Assembly: GCA_963966185.1 (NCBI GenBank)
Contig: CAWZYM010000151.1
Coordinates: 1,187,501-1,251,500 of the forward strand
DNA length: 64,000 nucleotides
DNA from: Rhabditoides inermis
Lineage: Eukaryota > Nematoda > Chromadorea > Rhabditida > Rhabditidae
Reading direction: 5' to 3'
Below, piece by piece: positions 60,088 through 64,000 of the stretch. Position 1 is the stretch's first letter. Each line of letters starts with the position of its first letter. The notes under the pieces were generated by a model. It did no database searches and had not been told where the DNA came from. It was given only the letters and a program-made list of their open reading frames with translations. A program made the translations under genes and the position numbers.

Positions 60088-60701
60088 GATGTCACTCGGG
60101 GGAGGAGAGAAGTGTGAAATGATAGGGCATCGGATGGACACTGTTTGTATGCGGCCGAGTCTCACCGCCAGACAACCAAATCGAGACGCAAATCAGCAAT
60201 CATGAAAATGGACGGCATCTGAGCATTCTTTGATGCATTGCTCGTCTGATTTTGGCAAATGAAGGTAACCGCGCATCGTTACTTTTTCTTAAGTTTTTTT
60301 CGAGCGTACCAGCAGTACAATAACAGATTCTTTCTCTTTGTATGTTTTTTTTCTGTAATCGTTTCGAAAATAGTTATTTTGGAACACATCCCTGATAAGA
60401 GAAAGACATGAGAAGGAAAAGGAAGGAGAGAGAAACGCAACCGTTATACCCCGAGAGATATCGTTATGCTATTTCAGAAAGATAACAGATAATGATTCTA
60501 GTTCGAATGCTATAAATAGAACTTATGCACATTCCACTGCTTTATGATATATCTCGTTTATTCTGATGATAGTTGTTGTATTGAATGTTGATTTGACGTA
60601 ATTATCTAATTATCTTCCTGATTTTGTTTCCATCATTTCGATCGAATAGTTGCCTAGTTACTATTTTCTCACATCTTCGTTCTAGGATAACTCTGATCGC
60701 T
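60088..60701. other. Divergent intergenic region
   Basis: Separates a minus-strand and a plus-strand gene. A GA-rich patch sits near 60410-60435. A GTTCTAG acceptor lies about 17 nt before the start at 60702. A GAGCGTACCAGCAGT word at 60302 resembles GAGCGTACCAGTAGT at 51421. No exon is seen. Confidence 0.5.
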
Positions 60702-61407
60702 ATGGGAAACACATCTACAGTTCCTAGGCAAAAGGTAAGTCTTTTACAGCAATACAACCTAAAAGTCAGTACTACATATTTTTCAGGTTTCTCCCAATTC
60801 ATCTGAAGACGTGTTAGAGAGAGGAGAATATGAACACTCTATAATCCACCAGGTACAAAATACACGTACTGTAATCTCAACACACAAACATTTCAGCCTA
60901 CTTGTCGTGAAGATTCTTTCGAGAAAAGCCAGTCAGATGAGGTAAGACGATTGTTCCATTCGCGGTTCATTGTTCACCTTTCCTTCAGGCTGTGATGATT
61001 ACATCTGGTCGTCTGAATTTGTCGCAGAATTCGAAGAAGGAAACGGTCACGACTGCTGAGGGTTTGCATAGTGGCGACCCTTCGAGTACTTGCAACGATA
61101 GAATCGACCCGAGTCTACAAGTCATGGACGATATAATTACAAACATATCCGATAGGTAAGCTATGAAGACCCTATCATGTGATAGTTGCTTTTCAGATAC
61201 GTTTTGCCGTCAGAAGACGGAATTCCGCGGGACGTGAGATACTTGGATGCCCTTCCGAGAGACCTTCTGGAGATGCACTTCACATACAGTGACGAGGAGA
61301 GAGAAGAGTGGATGGAGATGCAGAAGGTTCTACTCATGGAGATGAACGAGAAAAAGGAAGAGAGGATGATGAGACAGAATTTGGAGATCATAAATGAGGA
61401 TGGATGA
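60702..61407 (+). CDS. 173-aa acidic protein with possible myristoylation signal
   Basis: Five exons (60702-60734, 60787-60852, 60897-60941, 60989-61155, 61197-61407) join in phase. It starts MGNTSTVPRQK, which fits the N-myristoylation pattern (Gly2, Thr/Ser at 5-6, basic residues following), suggesting membrane attachment. The middle 90 residues are Ser/Thr/Asp-rich and probably disordered. The last 70 include YLDALPRDLLEMHFTYSDEE and a long Met/Glu/Lys-rich helix that may form a coiled coil. Start chosen by the upstream GTTCTAG acceptor. No family recognised. Confidence 0.75.
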
Positions 61408-62037
61408 TAATTGAAACATGGGATCATTTCGAATCACTTTATTGTAATGTTCTTTATCTGATATGTTGACTCGTAAATTCGATAAAAAAATGAATGAGAA
61501 TTTGGTTGTGGTTGTGTGTTATAAGAATTCTGTTTTTTAGGCCCACACCGCTATTCGGTTTCTTTGAACTTTTTTCAACGTTGTCAGCGTACGTTGCCTA
61601 TAGCAATAGCGGAAAGGAATTCAGAATCCAACACAGTGCTTTCCGAAAATCTCTTTCTTTAGTTTCTGTCATAATTTCTAAATGGTTTACAAGTATAACT
61701 AGTCACTACTGTATGAATCACGGTTTAGTTGTGATCTTTCTCGATCTACTGATCTTCACTAAGCACCCATTCACCCATTCATACGATCGCCCGCACCAAA
61801 GCTCATCACTAAACCGCTTTTTCCACGTGTCAAATTAGGTGCAGATATGTGATGTACGCCTATTTCTGAGTGCCAAAGCACCAGAACTGACAGAGTAGCG
61901 GATATATAAAAGAGATCGAATGGGCGGTAGGACAGGAACCTCGAATCACATGTGCTCTTTTAGCCCAACACCTGTTACGATCTTTCGTGTAGTTATCGCA
62001 TATTGTTTGATGGCTGATGTTGAGTGATTTCAGTACC
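61408..62037. other. Intergenic
   Basis: No exon visible. A TTTCAG acceptor ends at 62033, four bases before the next start codon. Confidence 0.5.
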
Positions 62038-62445
62038 ATGTCTCGCTCCCTTCTCCTCTTTCCTCTCCTCTTCCTGGCTGTTTCTGCCCGTCCCGAGCAC
62101 AAGGGAAAGGGAGCAGATCACACCCCATCGGAGCTACAAGGAGTCAGCAAGGTAGGCAGGAAGAGAGAAGTGAGAAATCGTACAATGATACTTATTCGAT
62201 CATCTTTATTGATGTTATATATCTATAGCTGGCAGAGTAGAGGCCGTCTCTACGAACGGATGCACCATATCTATACCTTACAGCTCGTTTCGTCGGACGA
62301 TTAAAAATGAGAAGTAAACGGTCTTATACGAGAAACTTGAAACGTATACACAGAACATATTTCAGAAACAATACTTTTAGGACATCATTGACCAATTCCA
62401 CGCAATCGTGCGCAGTGACAAGACCAAGGAGGTGAGTCTCCCTTC

Positions 62446-62482
<37 letters not shown>

Positions 62483-62802
62483 TCCCTCTCTCTCTCTCTC
62501 TCTCACTTCCCCCTCTCTAGGACAAAAAGACGGCAATCGCTGCCTTCATCAACGCCCAGACCCCGGATGTGAAGGCCAAGTTCGAGGCACTCCAGAAGAA
62601 GCACGAGGAGAAGATGGTGAGTTGGATTATATAGACAATTTGTCAATAAATTCATCTGTACTCGTTCTCTTTCTTTTCTCATCTATCTATGATTGTTACT
62701 CAGGCAAAGAAGGCCGAGGCTTTGAAGGGAGTGAACCCTGACACTCTGGAAGCCATCAAGAAGATCAGGGAGGTAAGAGATAGAGGGTGAGAGAGAGGGA
62801 AG

Positions 62803-62847
<45 letters not shown>

Positions 62848-63101
62848 GGGAAAGGAGAGAGAAAGAGAAAGAAATAGGGAGGGGAGAGAGAGGCAAGGAG
62901 AGAATGCGATTTGCAGAACTCTGCTCTCTCGCGTGAGGACAAGAAGACGCAGATCCAGGCAGAGGTCGACAAGCTGCCGGAGGATCAGAAGGTCCCCCCT
63001 CTCTCTCCCCCCTCTCTCTCTCTAACCCTCTCTCTTTCCAGACCATCCTGAAGAACGCCTACCACGGACACAAGAAGCACGACAAACCTGCCAAGAACTG
63101 A
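62038..63101 (+). CDS. Secreted SXP/RAL-2-like (DUF148) protein
   Basis: Six exons (62038-62151, 62381-62431, 62521-62616, 62704-62772, 62917-62991, 63042-63101) give 154 residues. A clear signal peptide (LLLFPLLFLAVSA) is followed by a Lys/Glu-rich, all-helical mature protein. Two similar segments stand out, DKTKEDKKTAIAAFINAQTP and SREDKKTQIQAEVDKLPEDQ, each a short helix, loop and helix, as in nematode SXP/RAL-2 proteins. These are nematode-restricted secreted proteins, some immunodominant in parasites; their molecular function is not settled and metal binding has been suggested. The His/Lys-rich end (HGHKKHDK) could bind metal. Introns 2, 4 and 5 are CT- or GA-rich. Intron 1 contains a copy of part of an exon from the gene at 52146. 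Confidence 0.8.
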
Positions 63102-64000
63102 ACTCAGATTCACGCAGTCGTAAGGTCGTGTCAAGAATTTGATAAACAGTGTATCATACTTTTTATGTTGTATCCCAAACATCTCATCAGAACTTAGAAT
63201 TTACATGAAAACCAATATAATTCATCATCATCGAAACACATTCTGATAAATTTCTGAAAGAAACGCCAAGGGGTATGGATGGTATTGATCAGTAGTTACC
63301 GTTTTACTTATATGTATTTCCCCTATAGCACAATGTTCGTTCAGACGAAAACATGTGAACAATATGCGCACTAGTCAAAACACGAATTGGACACCTATGT
63401 ACTTTCGTTCCACCGATGTATGCGATGTTCATCGAAGACTGGAAAACCGTAGTCGTTGGCTGTGATACTCACACGATCCGCGTAAGAACCGGACGAGGTG
63501 GGACCTAGGAACTTAGTGCGCGGTTATAGGGGTTTTCAAGGGTGCTCTACAAGGTAGTATAGGTGATTTTGTCCCAATATGCAAATTTGGTCAGTTAAGG
63601 GACCATGACCTCAAATCAGTCAGTTTTTGTCCAAATCTATTTTTTTAATAGCTTGTTCGATTGCTCTTAATATTATAAGACTTTTTGTACATGAACATTT
63701 TTTTCATAAAACAAAAAAGAAAAAAGTTATGATCAAAATTTTTTTTAAAAAATTTCATATTTTATTTTTTGAGATCTTTTCGCCTCGAAACAACAAAAAC
63801 GACCAACACCATTCGATTTTACGCGTTTAATCAAATCACTATGATTTTTTTTCGTGTAAATCTGGTGTTGCCTTTTCTTCCATCCAGAGCGATGAAAATG
63901 GCCCGAAATAAGAATTTTGCGGTTTACCGCCATTTTCCAAGTCTTTCGTTTCGAAACAACAGAAACCACTATTATATTCGGATTTTGCACCTTTGAATCA
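63102..64000. other. 3' flank, AT-rich, no gene seen
   Basis: Beyond the SXP/RAL-2-like stop the sequence is AT-rich with poly-T/A runs around 63640-63780. A word CCTCGAAACAACA(A/G)AAAC near 63782 recurs with one change near 63950 (TTCGAAACAACAGAAAC). No exon chain is supported. Confidence 0.5.

Noticed and set aside
1..64000. tRNA or rRNA genes
   Set aside because: I looked for GGTTCGAATCC-type B boxes and rRNA-like blocks on both strands by eye and found none that fold convincingly. A tRNAscan or Rfam search would settle it.

Overview
The window is nuclear DNA of a nematode that I cannot place to genus. Three things point there: a secreted SXP/RAL-2-type protein, many short introns ending in TTTCAG-type acceptors, and start codons that lie 0-50 nt behind such acceptors with no upstream coding exon, as expected from spliced-leader trans-splicing. 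I rebuilt the gene models by hand; splice phases close in every model except where an uncertainty is stated.

Layout. 1-540: no convincing gene. 540-12440: one ~11.9 kb C-rich minisatellite of 62/68/69 bp units, joined without a gap to the last exons of a truncated copy of a gene whose intact version is at 59221-60087 in inverted orientation. 12.8-15.8 kb: mostly intergenic, with one possible small secreted peptide. 15864-17077 (+): a 136-residue single-pass membrane protein. 17513-45258 (-): three tandem genes for a UBXN7-type p97 adaptor, a GAPVD1/RME-6-type RasGAP-VPS9 protein and a TADA1-like SAGA subunit with a long disordered N-terminus. The two gaps between them are about 100 nt from poly(A) signal to acceptor, as in nematode operons. 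45993-51354 (+): a TRPC-family cation channel, divergent from UBXN7, with an antisense 167-residue gene inside one intron. 52146-57642 (+): a two-pass membrane protein; its third intron is almost wholly a 3.4 kb terminal-inverted-repeat element carrying an antisense gene. 59221-60087 (-): the intact parent of the truncated gene at the array. 60702-61407 (+): a small acidic protein with a possible myristoylation signal. 62038-63101 (+): the SXP/RAL-2-like secreted protein. The rest to 64000 is AT-rich and without a visible gene.

Known family roles suggest that UBXN7 (ubiquitin/p97) and GAPVD1 (endocytic Rab5 activation) are housekeeping genes sharing transcription with a chromatin gene. Introns are full of GA/CT microsatellites, TACNGTA words and partial duplications. 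The most unusual items are the minisatellite that is open in all three forward frames and fused to a gene's 3' end, the inverted-repeat element that fills an intron and holds its own gene, and the likely operon.
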